DNA from: Streptococcus suis
GTDB lineage: Bacteria; Bacillota; Bacilli; Lactobacillales; Streptococcaceae
Assembly (NCBI GenBank): GCA_002831545.1
Contig: CP025095.1
Span: 248,001-312,000 of the forward strand
DNA: 64,000 nt
Reading direction: 5' to 3'
The notes below the pieces were generated by a model. That model did not search any database and had not been told where the DNA came from. It was given only the letters and a program-made list of their open reading frames with translations. Shown in pieces: positions 23,162 through 32,243 of this stretch (positions are counted from its first letter, which is position 1; each line of letters opens with the position of its first letter). Both the position numbers and the translations under genes were made by a program.

Positions 23162-25495
23162 ATGAATAATAAGATTATTGAAACCCTTGAATTTCACAAG
23201 GTTAGACAGAAAATTGAGCCCTATCTCTTGACGGAACAGGGCTTTGAAGAATTGCGACAGTTGGAGCCCATGGTGGAAGTCCACCGTATCCAACAGGCCT
23301 TTGACGAGTTGACAGATATAGCGCAGATTTTTGTGGAAAATCCCTATTTCAGTCTGGCTGCTACGAGTGACATCGGTCCAGCCATGCGTCGTTTGGAATT
23401 GGATACAGACCTCAATATCGCTGAATTATTAGCTGTTAAAAAGGTCTTGGAAGTTTCTAAATCTCTCTTGGACTTTTATGGAAATCTGGAAAATGTCAGT
23501 CTTAGCCAGCTGGATAAACTCTTTGAGAAGATTGAGCTTTTTCCACATTTACAAGGCTCCCTCCAGTCCATCAATGATGCCGGTTTTGTAGAGGATTTTG
23601 CCTCAGAAAAGCTGGCTCGTATCCGCCGGAAAATCCGTGAAGCTGAAGACCAAGTTCGTCAGGTCATGCAGGATATTTTGAAGACCAAGGGCGACATGCT
23701 GTCCGATAGTATTTTGGCAAGCCGTAATGGACGCAATGTCCTTCCTGTTAAAAATACCTATCGCAATAAGATTGCGGGTGTAGTCCATGATATCTCCGCC
23801 TCAGGTTCGACCGTTTATATTGAGCCGCGGGCAGTGGTGACCTTGAACGAAGAAATCAGTCACCTACGTGCAGAAGAACGCCATGAGCTCAACCGTATCT
23901 TGCAGGAATTGTCGGATATGCTCCGTCCGCATAGTGGCGTGATTCGTAACAATGCCTGGCTTATCGGGCATATTGATTTCGTCCGTGCTAAGCATCTCTT
24001 TGCGCGTGATCATCAAGCAGTTGTACCCAAACTATCTGAGAAGCAGGATATTGCCCTTCTCAACGTTCGGCATCCGCTCATTGCTAAGCCTGTACCAAAT
24101 GACCTTTATTTCGGTAGTCAGTTGACAGCTATCGTGATAACAGGTCCCAACACAGGTGGTAAGACCATCATGCTTAAGACCTTGGGATTGACCCATCTGA
24201 TGGCCCAGTCTGGTTTGCCTATCTTGGCTGATGAGGGCAGTCGGGTAGCTATCTTCAAAGAAATTTTTGCGGATATTGGGGATGAACAGTCGATTGAGCA
24301 GAGTTTATCAACCTTCTCCAGTCACATGACCCACACGGTGGAAATTTTAAGAGCAGCTGATCAAGATTCTCTCATTCTATTTGACGAGTTGGGAGCTGGG
24401 ACAGATCCGCAGGAGGGTGCGTCGCTGGCAATGGCTATTTTGGATGACCTTCGTCTGCGGGGGATCAAGACCATGGCGACCACCCACTACCCTGAGCTTA
24501 AGGCCTACGGGATAGAAACCTCTGGTATTGAAAATGCCAGCATGGAGTTTGATAGCAATAGCCTGCGTCCGACCTATAAGTTTATGCAGGGTGTTCCTGG
24601 TCGCTCCAATGCCTTTGAAATTGCCCGCCGTCTTGGTCTATCTGATATTATTATCCAGTCAGCCCAATCTTGGACGGATACAGATAGCGATGTGAACCGC
24701 ATTATCGAGAAATTGGAAAGTCAGACGGTTGAAAGTCGCCGTCGCCTAGATAAGATTCGCGAGGTGGAGCAAGAAAATTTCAAGATGAACCGCGCTCTTC
24801 GTAAACTCTATGACGAGCTCAATCGTGAGCGGGAAAATGAGCTCAACAAGGCACGCTTGGAAGCCAAGGAAATTGTTGATCTAGCTTTGGCAGAAAGCGA
24901 GGGCATTCTCAAGAATCTTCATGCTGCAGCTAGTCTTAAGCCCCACCAGATTATCGAAGCCAAGGCAGAGCTGAAAAAGTTGGCACCTGAAGTAGTCGAT
25001 TTGTCCAAGAATAAGGTGCTGAAAAAAGCCAAAATCCAGCGAGCTGCCAAGGTGGGCGATGATATTATCGTTACAGCTTATGGGCAACGTGGGACCTTGA
25101 CCAATCAGCTCAAGGACGGGCGTTGGGAAGCTCAGGTTGGCTTGATTAAGATGACCTTGGCCAAAGATGAGTTTGAGTTAGTCAAGGCGGAAAAGGCAGA
25201 GCAACCTAAGAAACGTCAGGTACACACGGTCAAACGCGCTAATGTACGAGGACCAAAAGCTCGCTTAGATCTCCGTGGTAAACGCTACGAAGAGGCTATG
25301 ATGGAGCTGGATGAATTTATCGACCAGGCCCTTCTCAATAACCTAGCCCAAGTCGATATTGTCCACGGTATTGGTACTGGAGTTATCCGAGAAGGGGTGA
25401 CCAAGTACCTACGCCGCAACAAGCAGGTCAAGGAGTTCGGCTATGCCCCACAAAATGCAGGTGGCTCAGGCTGTACTATTGTGACGTTTAAATAG
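23162..25495 (+). CDS. mutS2: MutS2 ATPase/endonuclease
   Basis: 777 residues. MutS2 suppresses recombination, and in Bacillus it also rescues collided ribosomes. MutS core: Walker A GPNTGGKT near residues 327-334, Walker [14 protein letters not shown], and [10 protein letters not shown] long coiled-coil region (about 510-630) follows. The C-terminal Smr nuclease domain shows [14 protein letters not shown] and [16 protein letters not shown]. Full family length, intact. The start has only a weak AGGAAAAT site. Confidence 0.93.
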   Translation: MNNKIIETLEFHKVRQKIEPYLLTEQGFEELRQLEPMVEVHRIQQAFDELTDIAQIFVENPYFSLAATSDIGPAMRRLELDTDLNIAELLAVKKVLEVSKSLLDFYGNLENVSLSQLDKLFEKIELFPHLQGSLQSINDAGFVEDFASEKLARIRRKIREAEDQVRQVMQDILKTKGDMLSDSILASRNGRNVLPVKNTYRNKIAGVVHDISASGSTVYIEPRAVVTLNEEISHLRAEERHELNRILQELSDMLRPHSGVIRNNAWLIGHIDFVRAKHLFARDHQAVVPKLSEKQDIALLNVRHPLIAKPVPNDLYFGSQLTAIVITGPNTGGKTIMLKTLGLTHLMAQSGLPILADEGSRVAIFKEIFADIGDEQSIEQSLSTFSSHMTHTVEILRAADQDSLILFDELGAGTDPQEGASLAMAILDDLRLRGIKTMATTHYPELKAYGIETSGIENASMEFDSNSLRPTYKFMQGVPGRSNAFEIARRLGLSDIIIQSAQSWTDTDSDVNRIIEKLESQTVESRRRLDKIREVEQENFKMNRALRKLYDELNRERENELNKARLEAKEIVDLALAESEGILKNLHAAASLKPHQIIEAKAELKKLAPEVVDLSKNKVLKKAKIQRAAKVGDDIIVTAYGQRGTLTNQLKDGRWEAQVGLIKMTLAKDEFELVKAEKAEQPKKRQVHTVKRANVRGPKARLDLRGKRYEEAMMELDEFIDQALLNNLAQVDIVHGIGTGVIREGVTKYLRRNKQVKEFGYAPQNAGGSGCTIVTFK

Positions 25496-25518
25496 CAATC
25501 AACCGATGGGAGATTCTT

Positions 25519-26231
25519 ATGATTATCAGAAAATATCAAACCAGCGATGAAAAAGGATGGGTTTACTGTAAGGCACTCAGCTACCTCTTCTCTCCATTCT
25601 TTGATGATAGAGAAACAGAGAAGCCCGAACTAATGACAGACGTTTATGATCATCGTGTGGAATGGGTGGCTGAAGTAGATGGCTCAAACGGTTTGGGGAA
25701 TCGTTTGAGGTTGGAGATGGGACTTGCGTAGCAAGTTTCTGCTATTAAGTTGGTCTAATCGACATCGATATTTACACTGAGGAGTGCAGCCAGTCTTATA
25801 TTTACGCACCAAGTAAGCGAACAGCTTATTTTACTAACCTAGCAGTCCACCCTGACTTTCAAGGGCAGGGCATTGCTCAGGCGCTTTTTGAAAAAGCAGA
25901 GCAGGAATTGCGTGAACAGGCTGTCGAGAAATTAGCTATCTTTACTAGAGAGGGAGATGTAGCCAATCATTTGTATCAAAAATGGGGTGGACAGTTAGTC
26001 TGTTCAGATTATCTTGTCATCGGTACACCTAAAGACACACCTTATGTCCGTTTTGGTGTCGATCTTCCCAATGCTAAATTGGCCTTTACAGATGAAACAG
26101 GTCAGCCAGCACCCTACTATCTCCGCGAAGGTGTCTATGTCGTGACAGACCAAGCAGATTTAGAATTGTTTGACATCGAAGATGTCTATCAAGAATTGAC
26201 CTATGTGGTGGATTTAACAGAAAAAAGTTGA
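25519..26231 (+). pseudogene. GNAT acetyltransferase interrupted by a small two-hairpin repeat
   Basis: The N-terminal part (MIIRKYQTSDEKGWVYCKAL to VEWVAEVDG) stops where a roughly 65-bp repeat enters at 25682. The rest continues in another frame from 25752: GLIDIDIYTEE, then TNLAVHPDFQGQGIAQALF, the acetyl-CoA binding motif of GNAT proteins. Joined, they make an ordinary acetyltransferase of about 220 residues. The insert brings a frame change and a stop, so no full protein can be made. Confidence 0.82.
25683..25732 (+). repeat. Two-hairpin repeat, copy 3, inside the GNAT gene
   Basis: Stem 1 is CTCAAACG / CGTTTGAG with an 11-nt loop. The constant GGTTGGAGAT follows. Stem 2 is ACTTGC / GCAAGT with loop GTA. 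Because it disrupts a gene, this copy shows the repeat is mobile or was so recently. Confidence 0.65.
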
Positions 26232-26250
26232 AACATATTCAACTTTTTTC
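26221..26250 (+). terminator. Terminator after the GNAT gene
   Basis: A 12-bp stem (AAAAAAGTTGAA / TTCAACTTTTTT) with a 5-nt loop overlaps the stop codon region. Confidence 0.8.
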
Positions 26251-26252
26251 TC

Positions 26253-26283
26253 TTGCTATGGAGTGGACTCCATAGTTTATAAT
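26253..26283 (+). promoter_or_regulatory. MerR-type promoter with 19-bp spacer and operator
   Basis: The -35 TTGCTA (26253..26258) and -10 TATAAT (26278..26283) are 19 bp apart. The spacer region carries a perfect dyad, CTATGGAGT / ACTCCATAG around GG (26256..26275). An over-long spacer with an inner dyad is the hallmark of MerR-controlled promoters. It should control merR and the reductase together. Confidence 0.8.
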
Positions 26284-26318
26284 CATAATATCATCAGCTG
26301 GTGAAAGGAAGTGATATT

Positions 26319-26705
26319 TTGAAAACGATGAAAGAAGTGGCGGAGGAATTGGGTTTATCCCATGATACTATTCGCTATTATGAACGAATCGGGCTTTTAC
26401 AGGTGCCGCGAGACAAAAACGGCTACCGGCAATTTGACCAACAGTCGATTGACTGGCTCTTTTTGGTCAAAATGCTCCGTAAGTCTGGGATGTCCATTGA
26501 AAGCTTGGTGGATTATGTCGGTCTAGTACGACAGGGAGATAGCACCATCGCTGCTCGAAAGGCGATTTTACAGGAGCAGGAAGAGCGGTTGAAGGAGCAA
26601 ATTGCTCAGCAAGAAGCCGTGTTGGAGATGCTGAGTCATAAGGTAGCGACCTATGATAGTCAGTTGTTACACTTTGAACAGGAACGATTAGACAAAGGAG
26701 AATAA
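26319..26705 (+). CDS. MerR-family transcriptional regulator
   Basis: 128 residues from a TTG start at 26319, which has an AGGAAG site at good spacing; GTG at 26301 and ATG at 26328 are alternatives. The N-terminal winged helix (KEVAEELGLSHDTIRYYERIGLL) and C-terminal coiled coil (LQEQEERLKEQIAQQEAVLE) are typical. It contains no cysteine, so it cannot sense aldehydes or thiol stress through the Cys used by AdhR/NmlR-type relatives. It is followed at 2 bp by an aldo/keto reductase, its probable target along with itself. Confidence 0.88.
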   Translation: MKTMKEVAEELGLSHDTIRYYERIGLLQVPRDKNGYRQFDQQSIDWLFLVKMLRKSGMSIESLVDYVGLVRQGDSTIAARKAILQEQEERLKEQIAQQEAVLEMLSHKVATYDSQLLHFEQERLDKGE

Positions 26706-26707
26706 AG

Positions 26708-27562
26708 ATGCAGACAGTTACACTACATAATGGAGTTGAGATGCCTACAGTTGGATTTGGGGTCTTCCAAATCCCAGATCCAGAAAATTGCCAGCAGGTT
26801 GTCGAAGAAGCCATTCGGACAGGTTATCGCCTGATTGACACAGCTCAGGCTTATGGAAATGAGGAAGCAGTTGGTCATGCCATTCGTAATGCTGGTGTGC
26901 CGCGAGAAGAACTGTTTATTACAACTAAATTATGGATCTCAGATATGAACTACCAAGGAGCCAAAGAAGCTTTCGCGACCTCTATGGAGAAGTTAGGTTT
27001 GGACTATCTGGATCTCTATCTACTCCATCAGCCAGTAGGTGATACCTTTGGAGCTTGGCGAGCTTTGGAGGAACTCTATCATGAAGGAAAAATCCGTGCA
27101 ATTGGTGTGTCCAATTTTAAACCAGACCAGATTGCTAACCTATCTCTTTTTAATACTGTGAAGCCGATGGTCAACCAGATTGAACTACATGTGTTCCACC
27201 AAAAACCAGAAGAGCGGGCCTATCTGGCCAGCAAGGGAATTCAAGTTCAGAGTTGGGGAGCCTTTGCAGAAGGGAAATTTGATGTTTTTACCAATCCTGT
27301 TTTGACAGCTATTGCTAGCAAATATGGAAAAACAACTGCTCAGGTCATGCTCCGCTTCCAACTCCAGTCAGGCATTGTTTCCTTATCGAAATCTGCCAAT
27401 CCAGAGCGTGTCCGTCAGAATTTTGACATCTTTGACTTTGGACTGACGGAAGAAGACATGGTGGCTATCCAAGCTCTAAATACAGATACGACAGTCTTTG
27501 CCGACCACCACCAAGCCCAAACCATTGAAGCTCTAGCAGGCTATGTAGGGAAGACCTTTTAA
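26708..27562 (+). CDS. Aldo/keto reductase
   Basis: 284 residues. An NADPH-dependent carbonyl reductase of the AKR fold. The catalytic tetrad is visible: Asp in YRLIDTAQAYGNE with Tyr after it, Lys in FITTKLW and His in LYLLHQP. GVSNFKPDQIANL and the C-terminal cofactor box SLSKSANPERVRQNFDIFDF are also present. Substrate is unknown; relatives reduce methylglyoxal and other aldehydes. It is the second gene of the MerR operon. Confidence 0.88.
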   Translation: MQTVTLHNGVEMPTVGFGVFQIPDPENCQQVVEEAIRTGYRLIDTAQAYGNEEAVGHAIRNAGVPREELFITTKLWISDMNYQGAKEAFATSMEKLGLDYLDLYLLHQPVGDTFGAWRALEELYHEGKIRAIGVSNFKPDQIANLSLFNTVKPMVNQIELHVFHQKPEERAYLASKGIQVQSWGAFAEGKFDVFTNPVLTAIASKYGKTTAQVMLRFQLQSGIVSLSKSANPERVRQNFDIFDFGLTEEDMVAIQALNTDTTVFADHHQAQTIEALAGYVGKTF

Positions 27563-27579
27563 GAGTGAGCTTGTTTTTG

Positions 27580-27895
27580 GCTACAACTGGACTTGACAAG
27601 CAAAACAGTATCCCAGTTCCCCCTCGTATTCCTGCGGTCTAGTTTAGGGTGACCATCATGCTTTCAAATCACAATTGTTTAAGCATGCCTATCTCCACTC
27701 TCATCCCGTAGCACCTACTCCGTCCCCTTGTCTCATTGCTACAACTGGATTTGATAGGAAGAACCATTTTCCATTTCACGCTTGCTCCCTGCGGTCTAGT
27801 TTGACTTGACCAATCTGCTTGTCAAATTAAGATTTCTAAAGTATGTCTATTCAATTTCTCTCTTCGTAGCAAATATTCGCATTCTCTTTTCATTT
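27580..27895. repeat. Two degenerate tandem copies of a 158-bp unit
   Basis: Units start at 27580 and 27738 with GCTACAACTGGA. They share CTGCGGTCTAGTTT and a final CGTAGCA region, with many differences elsewhere. No gene, terminator or known repeat was recognised. They fill the gap between the reductase and trxA. Confidence 0.55.
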
Positions 27896-27936
27896 GGTGT
27901 AGAATGATAGTACCAAAAACAGAAACGGAGAAAATC

Positions 27937-28251
27937 ATGGTTCAAGTTATTACAGATGCAAACTTTGAAGTTGAAACACAAGAAGGTGTAGTCCTTGTTG
28001 ACTTTTGGGCACCATGGTGTGGTCCTTGTCGTATGCAGGCACCAATTTTGGAGCAATTAGCAGGTGAAGTGGATGAAGATGAATTGCGCATCTACAAGAT
28101 GGATGTAGATGAAAATCCCAACACAGCTCGTCAGTTTGGAATCATGTCTATCCCAACCCTCTTGTTCAAAAAAGATGGACAGGTTGTGAAACAGGTTGCC
28201 GGTGTACACACCAAAGACCAAATCAAAGCAATCTTAGCAGAGATTGGTTAA
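27937..28251 (+). CDS. trxA: Thioredoxin
   Basis: 104 residues. The redox motif WCGPC sits in VDFWAPWCGPCRMQAP, and the cis-Pro region is MSIPTLLFKKDG. It reduces protein disulfides and can supply electrons to methionine sulfoxide reductase, whose gene lies 3 kb away. The ATG at 27937 was chosen for its GGAG site and normal family length over an upstream start at 27904. Confidence 0.92.
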   Translation: MVQVITDANFEVETQEGVVLVDFWAPWCGPCRMQAPILEQLAGEVDEDELRIYKMDVDENPNTARQFGIMSIPTLLFKKDGQVVKQVAGVHTKDQIKAILAEIG

Positions 28252-28260
28252 GTGAAAATG

Positions 28261-28297
28261 AAAACAAGTAGTGAGTTCAGTTTCGCTGCTTGTTTTT
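28261..28297 (+). terminator. Terminator after trxA
   Basis: AAACAAGTAG and CTGCTTGTTT pair around a roughly 14-nt loop, followed by T residues. Confidence 0.7.
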
Positions 28298-28666
28298 TCA
28301 CAATCGTGAGTATTTTTAAAACATAAGATTGTGAAGGTTGGCACAAGATGATATAATAACCATATTATTGTCATTTAGAAAGGTTAGCTATGTCATCTAT
28401 TAGTTACAAACCATTAAATCTCTATCGTCAGTTTCAAACAGCAGCTCGAGAGTTTCCAAATGTTGCCATTTATTTTGACCAACCCTACACATTCTTCCCT
28501 GAATTAGGATTGGAAAATACCTATCAAACAGTTTTTGAGGCTATTCAAAAAAGAGCTGCTCAATTTGCAGCAGCAGGTATTGGCTATGGGGACAAGGTGG
28601 TTCTGTATAAGAGTCCAGCTTTTGACACCTATTTGTTATACTCAACAAAAATCAAAAGCAAACCAG

Positions 28667-29164
28667 TCAAGTGTTTTTAAACCATTGTCTACTAACAATT
28701 GGTTTTAAAATAGACCAATCTAACTCTCGTATTACTTCTTGAAGCTTGTTTATCACATCGTCTAGTGTTTTAAAAGCTTTATTCTTAAACCCTCTCTTTC
28801 GAATCTCAGCCCAAACTTGTTCAATTGGATTCATTTCAGGAGTATAGGGAGGAATAAACTCAAAACCAATATTATGTGGTTTCTCTAAGGTACTTGATTT
28901 ATGCCAAACGGCATTGTCCATCACTAATAAAATATAATCGTCAGGATAAGCTTCAGATAGTTGTTTGAGAAAAACATTCATCCAATCTGTATTACAGCCC
29001 CCAGCGATAATGAAGAAGGACTCTCCTGTATGGGCATCAACAGCACCATAGCAATAGCGATACTCACGAATATAGTGACTATGTACATGCGGTCTCACCC
29101 CTTTTGGTGCCCAGGCCTTCCCAATTTTACTGATCCGACCGAAACCCGCCTCATCTTGATACAT
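28667..29164 (-). CDS. IS630-family transposase, catalytic part
   Basis: 165 residues from the first ATG, although the open frame reaches further upstream (KRFKNSRRYHKVRL). DDE motifs: MYQDEAGFGRISKIG, LLVMDNAVWHKS and PPYTPEMNPIEQVWAEIRKR. It lies one base out of frame with the N-terminal part. Either a programmed shift joins them or the transposase is dead. Confidence 0.8.
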   Translation of the reverse strand: MYQDEAGFGRISKIGKAWAPKGVRPHVHSHYIREYRYCYGAVDAHTGESFFIIAGGCNTDWMNVFLKQLSEAYPDDYILLVMDNAVWHKSSTLEKPHNIGFEFIPPYTPEMNPIEQVWAEIRKRGFKNKAFKTLDDVINKLQEVIRELDWSILKPIVSRQWFKNT

Positions 29165-29189
29165 TAGCCTGACTTTATGATAGCGACGA

Positions 29190-29702
29190 CTATTCTTGAA
29201 GCGCTTTCCTGTTTTCGTGAATGAAGATTTTATTTTTAGACGCTAGAATCGTTTCGGCGTCTGCTTTTTTAGGGTGTTCTGGTCTTGGCGTCACTTTGCG
29301 CCAACCATGGCGTTTAAGAATGGCATAGAATCCTTCCTTGGTCGTAGGGTGTCCAACCCGTTTCTGATAAGCTTCATAGAGAGAGTTTATCGTCACAAAT
29401 TCGCCATTTAGTGAGGCTGTTAACTGTTCTTTTAGAAACGCTTCCTCTTCTTGAAGGGTTAAATATTGACGGTTCCGTCCACCTCGCGTTTCTCTTACTA
29501 GAGCTGAAATCCCCTCAAGTTCGTACTTGCGCTGTAAGGACCAGATTGTATACTTTGAATAGCCGATGAGGTTAGTGATTTCCTTATAGCTAAGACCTTC
29601 TGCTCTGAACAAGATAACTTGAAGTCGTCTATGAAATGGAGAATAGGTTTTATCTTTCAAATAAGTTTTTAATTCTTTCGTTTGTTCGATAGTAAGTTTC
29701 AT
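29190..29702 (-). CDS. IS630-family transposase, DNA-binding part
   Basis: 170 residues from the ATG at 29702 (MKLTIEQTKELKTYLKDK). Helix-turn-helix regions are seen in LSYKEITNLIGYSKYTIWSL and in LYEAYQKRVGHPTTKEGFYA, as in winged-helix IS630 proteins. It stops at 29190 just before the catalytic frame takes over in the +1 register. The longer open frame to 29762 runs out of the element and is not real. Confidence 0.78.
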   Translation of the reverse strand: MKLTIEQTKELKTYLKDKTYSPFHRRLQVILFRAEGLSYKEITNLIGYSKYTIWSLQRKYELEGISALVRETRGGRNRQYLTLQEEEAFLKEQLTASLNGEFVTINSLYEAYQKRVGHPTTKEGFYAILKRHGWRKVTPRPEHPKKADAETILASKNKIFIHENRKALQE

Positions 29703-31063
29703 AAATCTATTATAGGTTAGTTTTTGTTTTTTGAATAGTATTAGCAGTAGCGGTAACGGCATTGGGTGCTGTTCCTGTTATGATTTCCTACCATTTGCCA
29801 TCTTCGAATTTAGATGTGTTTGCGGAGCGATTGGAAAAGTCTTTCATTGTCTACGACCAAGAAACGGAAGAACGTGTAGCAGGAATGACTCGAACTGACC
29901 TGGTCACAAAGATATTTTTACCCCAAGTCCTAGTGCAAGAAGCAGTTGCTTTTGAAGAAAATCTCCTGCCAGAAGATGTTATTCAATACATGACTCATAC
30001 TTCAGGGACGACAGGTGTTCCAAAACTAATCTGCCACACAGCACAGACCATGGGCTGGCGAGTAGCATGGCAACAGACTATTTTTGACAAGATGACGGAG
30101 AGAGGCTTGCTGGCCTTCCATATCTCCCCTGTTCATTCACGCTATAATATCGGAGTGTCGTCGGCGATTGGGCTTGGATTCCCCCTCTACCCACTTTCTT
30201 CTGCAAGAAAAGATGATGTTGAACGGGCGCTTGCTCTTCACCGTCCAAGCGCTCTGGAAACCCATCCGAATAACTTTGTCCAATGGGCAAGATTGGCCAA
30301 GGAAAAACCAGAGGTCTTTAGTAGCATTCGTTATTACCATTCAACCTTTGATGCTATCAATATTGGTACGCTTCGTGCCTTCTTGGAGGCTTCTAAAGAG
30401 CAAGATCCAGTCTTTATGCAGGTTTATGGTCAAAGTGAATGTGGCCCAATGATTTTACGCTACCATCGCTTGGAAAACCTAGGAACAGTTAGCGGACGAG
30501 ATATGGGGATTGGTCTGGGAGGTTACACAGAAGCACGCATTACAGACGCCCAAGGGAATCCTCTCCCAGCTGGAGAAAACGGCCATATCCAGTTCCTGTC
30601 AAAAGGCCGTGCTGTGACCTACTACAAAGAAGACGCCCGCTTCCAAGATAATGTGTATGGTGCTTGGTGGGATAGTGGTGACTACGGCTGCATTACTCCA
30701 GAGGGGACGCTTCTTCTAAAAGACCGTCAGGTTGACCTCATTGAGCACATCGACAGCAACCTTGCCTTGGAAGATTTATTGCTGGATAAATTGGACTTTT
30801 TATCAGAAGTCGTGATTATCCGCGATGTCAATGGTGCACCGCAGCCGATTATCGCTCTGGCAGAAGATGTTGAGATGAACTGGGAAGCTTGGTGGGCCAT
30901 GGTTGCAGACCTACCACTATTGAAAGAGCCTATCTTGATGGCTTATGACGATATTCCACGAACAGCGACCATGAAGGTTCAACGCCTCAAAATGGAAGCA
31001 GAAATGAAAGAAAAAAATCTGTAAGGGTGACGAAACCACGCTTGCAGATAAGAAGGAGTTCAC

Positions 31064-32002
31064 ATGAAAGAAATCTACCTAGCAGGCGGTTGTTTCTGGG
31101 GGATGGAAGGCTACTTTTCCCAGATCGATGGTATTCTTGACACCAGCGTTGGCTATGCCAATGGACAGGTGGAGACGACCAATTATCAACTCCTCAAACA
31201 AACAGACCACGCAGAAACGCTCTATCTAGCCTATGATGAAGTCCGTATTAGCTTGCGGGAAATTCTCCTCTACTATTTCCGCGTCATTGATCCTTTCTCT
31301 GTCAATCAGCAGGGACCTGACAAGGGGCGCCAGTATCGGACTGGTATCTATTACACAGATGAGGCTGATTTGCCGACCATCGAGCAAGTCATGACGGAGC
31401 AGTCCCAGCTCTTTGGCGGACGCCCCCTAGCCGTTGAAGTGGAGCCACTCGCACATTACATCCCCGCCGAAGACTACCATCAGGATTATCTCAAGAAAAA
31501 TCCCCAAGGGTACTGCCATATCGATCTTGGGCAGGCAAAAATCCCACTGATTGATGTTGCAGACTACCAAAAGCCAGATCAACAAGTCTTAAAAGACAGC
31601 TTGACCGACCTCCAGTATCAAGTCACTCAAGAAGCTGCGACGGAAAGACCCTTCGAAAATGAGTTTTGGAATAGCGACCAAGCTGGTATCTACGTCGATA
31701 TTACGACTGGCGAGCCCCTCTTTCTCTCGACAGACAAATTCGACTCAGGCTGCGGCTGGCCCTCCTTTACCAAACCAATCAGCAAGGAAGTTGCGACTTA
31801 TTTCCAAGATCTTTCCCACGGCATGAACCGCATCGAAGTCCGCAGTCGGGCTGGACATGCTCATCTTGGTCACGTCTTTGACGACGGACCACGTGATAAA
31901 GGCGGTCTCCGTTACTGTATCAACTCAGCAGCCCTTCGCTTCATACCGAGAGAGGAAATGGAAGCAGCAGGATATGGCCTGTTTTTGGATTTGCTTAAAT
32001 AA
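31064..32002 (+). CDS. msrAB: Fused methionine sulfoxide reductase MsrA-MsrB
   Basis: 312 residues. MsrA comes first ([11 protein letters not shown] with the catalytic Cys), covering about 1-160 and reducing the S form. MsrB follows ([30 protein letters not shown] and [12 protein letters not shown] with the catalytic Cys), reducing the R form. The fusion is common in streptococci and protects proteins from oxidants. A GAAGGAG site lies before the ATG. Signal peptide is absent, so it is cytoplasmic. Confidence 0.93.
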   Translation: MKEIYLAGGCFWGMEGYFSQIDGILDTSVGYANGQVETTNYQLLKQTDHAETLYLAYDEVRISLREILLYYFRVIDPFSVNQQGPDKGRQYRTGIYYTDEADLPTIEQVMTEQSQLFGGRPLAVEVEPLAHYIPAEDYHQDYLKKNPQGYCHIDLGQAKIPLIDVADYQKPDQQVLKDSLTDLQYQVTQEAATERPFENEFWNSDQAGIYVDITTGEPLFLSTDKFDSGCGWPSFTKPISKEVATYFQDLSHGMNRIEVRSRAGHAHLGHVFDDGPRDKGGLRYCINSAALRFIPREEMEAAGYGLFLDLLK

Positions 32003-32016
32003 ATTTAGGAACGCAG

Positions 32017-32046
32017 AAAGTCTATTCGCAAAGAATAGGCTTTTTG
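32017..32046 (+). terminator. Terminator after msrAB
   Basis: AAAGTCTATTC and GAATAGGCTTT pair around GCAAA, followed by T residues. Confidence 0.75.
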
Positions 32047-32135
32047 TGTCGAAATAGTATATTTAAACATATAATTTTGATATAATGATTTATACATAGA
32101 TAATATTTTAGTTGAAGAAGTGGCTATTTTGCTGT

Positions 32136-32181
32136 CAATCAACCAGTGCGCTGAGATATTAAAGCGAACTCTGAGCAGAGA
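32136..32181 (-). repeat. Decayed fragment of the composite intergenic repeat
   Basis: Read on the minus strand it gives CTCAGAGTTCG, then ATCTCAGCGCA and TGGTTGATTG, matching 43376..43411 with several changes. No gene lies in 32048..32243. Confidence 0.5.
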
Positions 32182-32243
32182 CATTGGAATTTTTTCCTAG
32201 CCTATTTCTTACATTTTAGAGAATAGGAAGACAGGTGATTGTG

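Larger units (their letters stand above)
28639..29741 (-). mobile_element. IS630-family element (about 1.1 kb) inside the AMP-binding gene
   Basis: TA occurs on both sides (28637..28638 and 29742..29743), and removing the element restores the codons TTG-TTA-GCA. Its ends are matching A-rich inverted repeats (ATACTCAACAAAAATC and ATACTATTCAAAAAAC). It is distinct from the IS630-Spn1-like copy at 3.4 kb: longer, with a different transposase. Confidence 0.82.
28390..31024 (+). pseudogene. AMP-binding acyl ligase split by an IS630-family element
   Basis: The N-terminal 83 residues (MSSISYKPLNLYRQFQTAAR to AFDTYLL) end at the IS. The rest resumes in frame at 29741 (LAVAVTALGAVPVMISYHLP). The ANL-superfamily signature is YMTHTSGTTGVPKLICH, with VYGQSECGPM and DSGDYGCITPEG further on. 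Without the IS the protein would be about 510 residues. The family activates carboxylic acids as acyl-adenylates; the acid is unknown. A 3' piece could be translated from an internal start but lacks the N-terminal subdomain. Confidence 0.85.
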
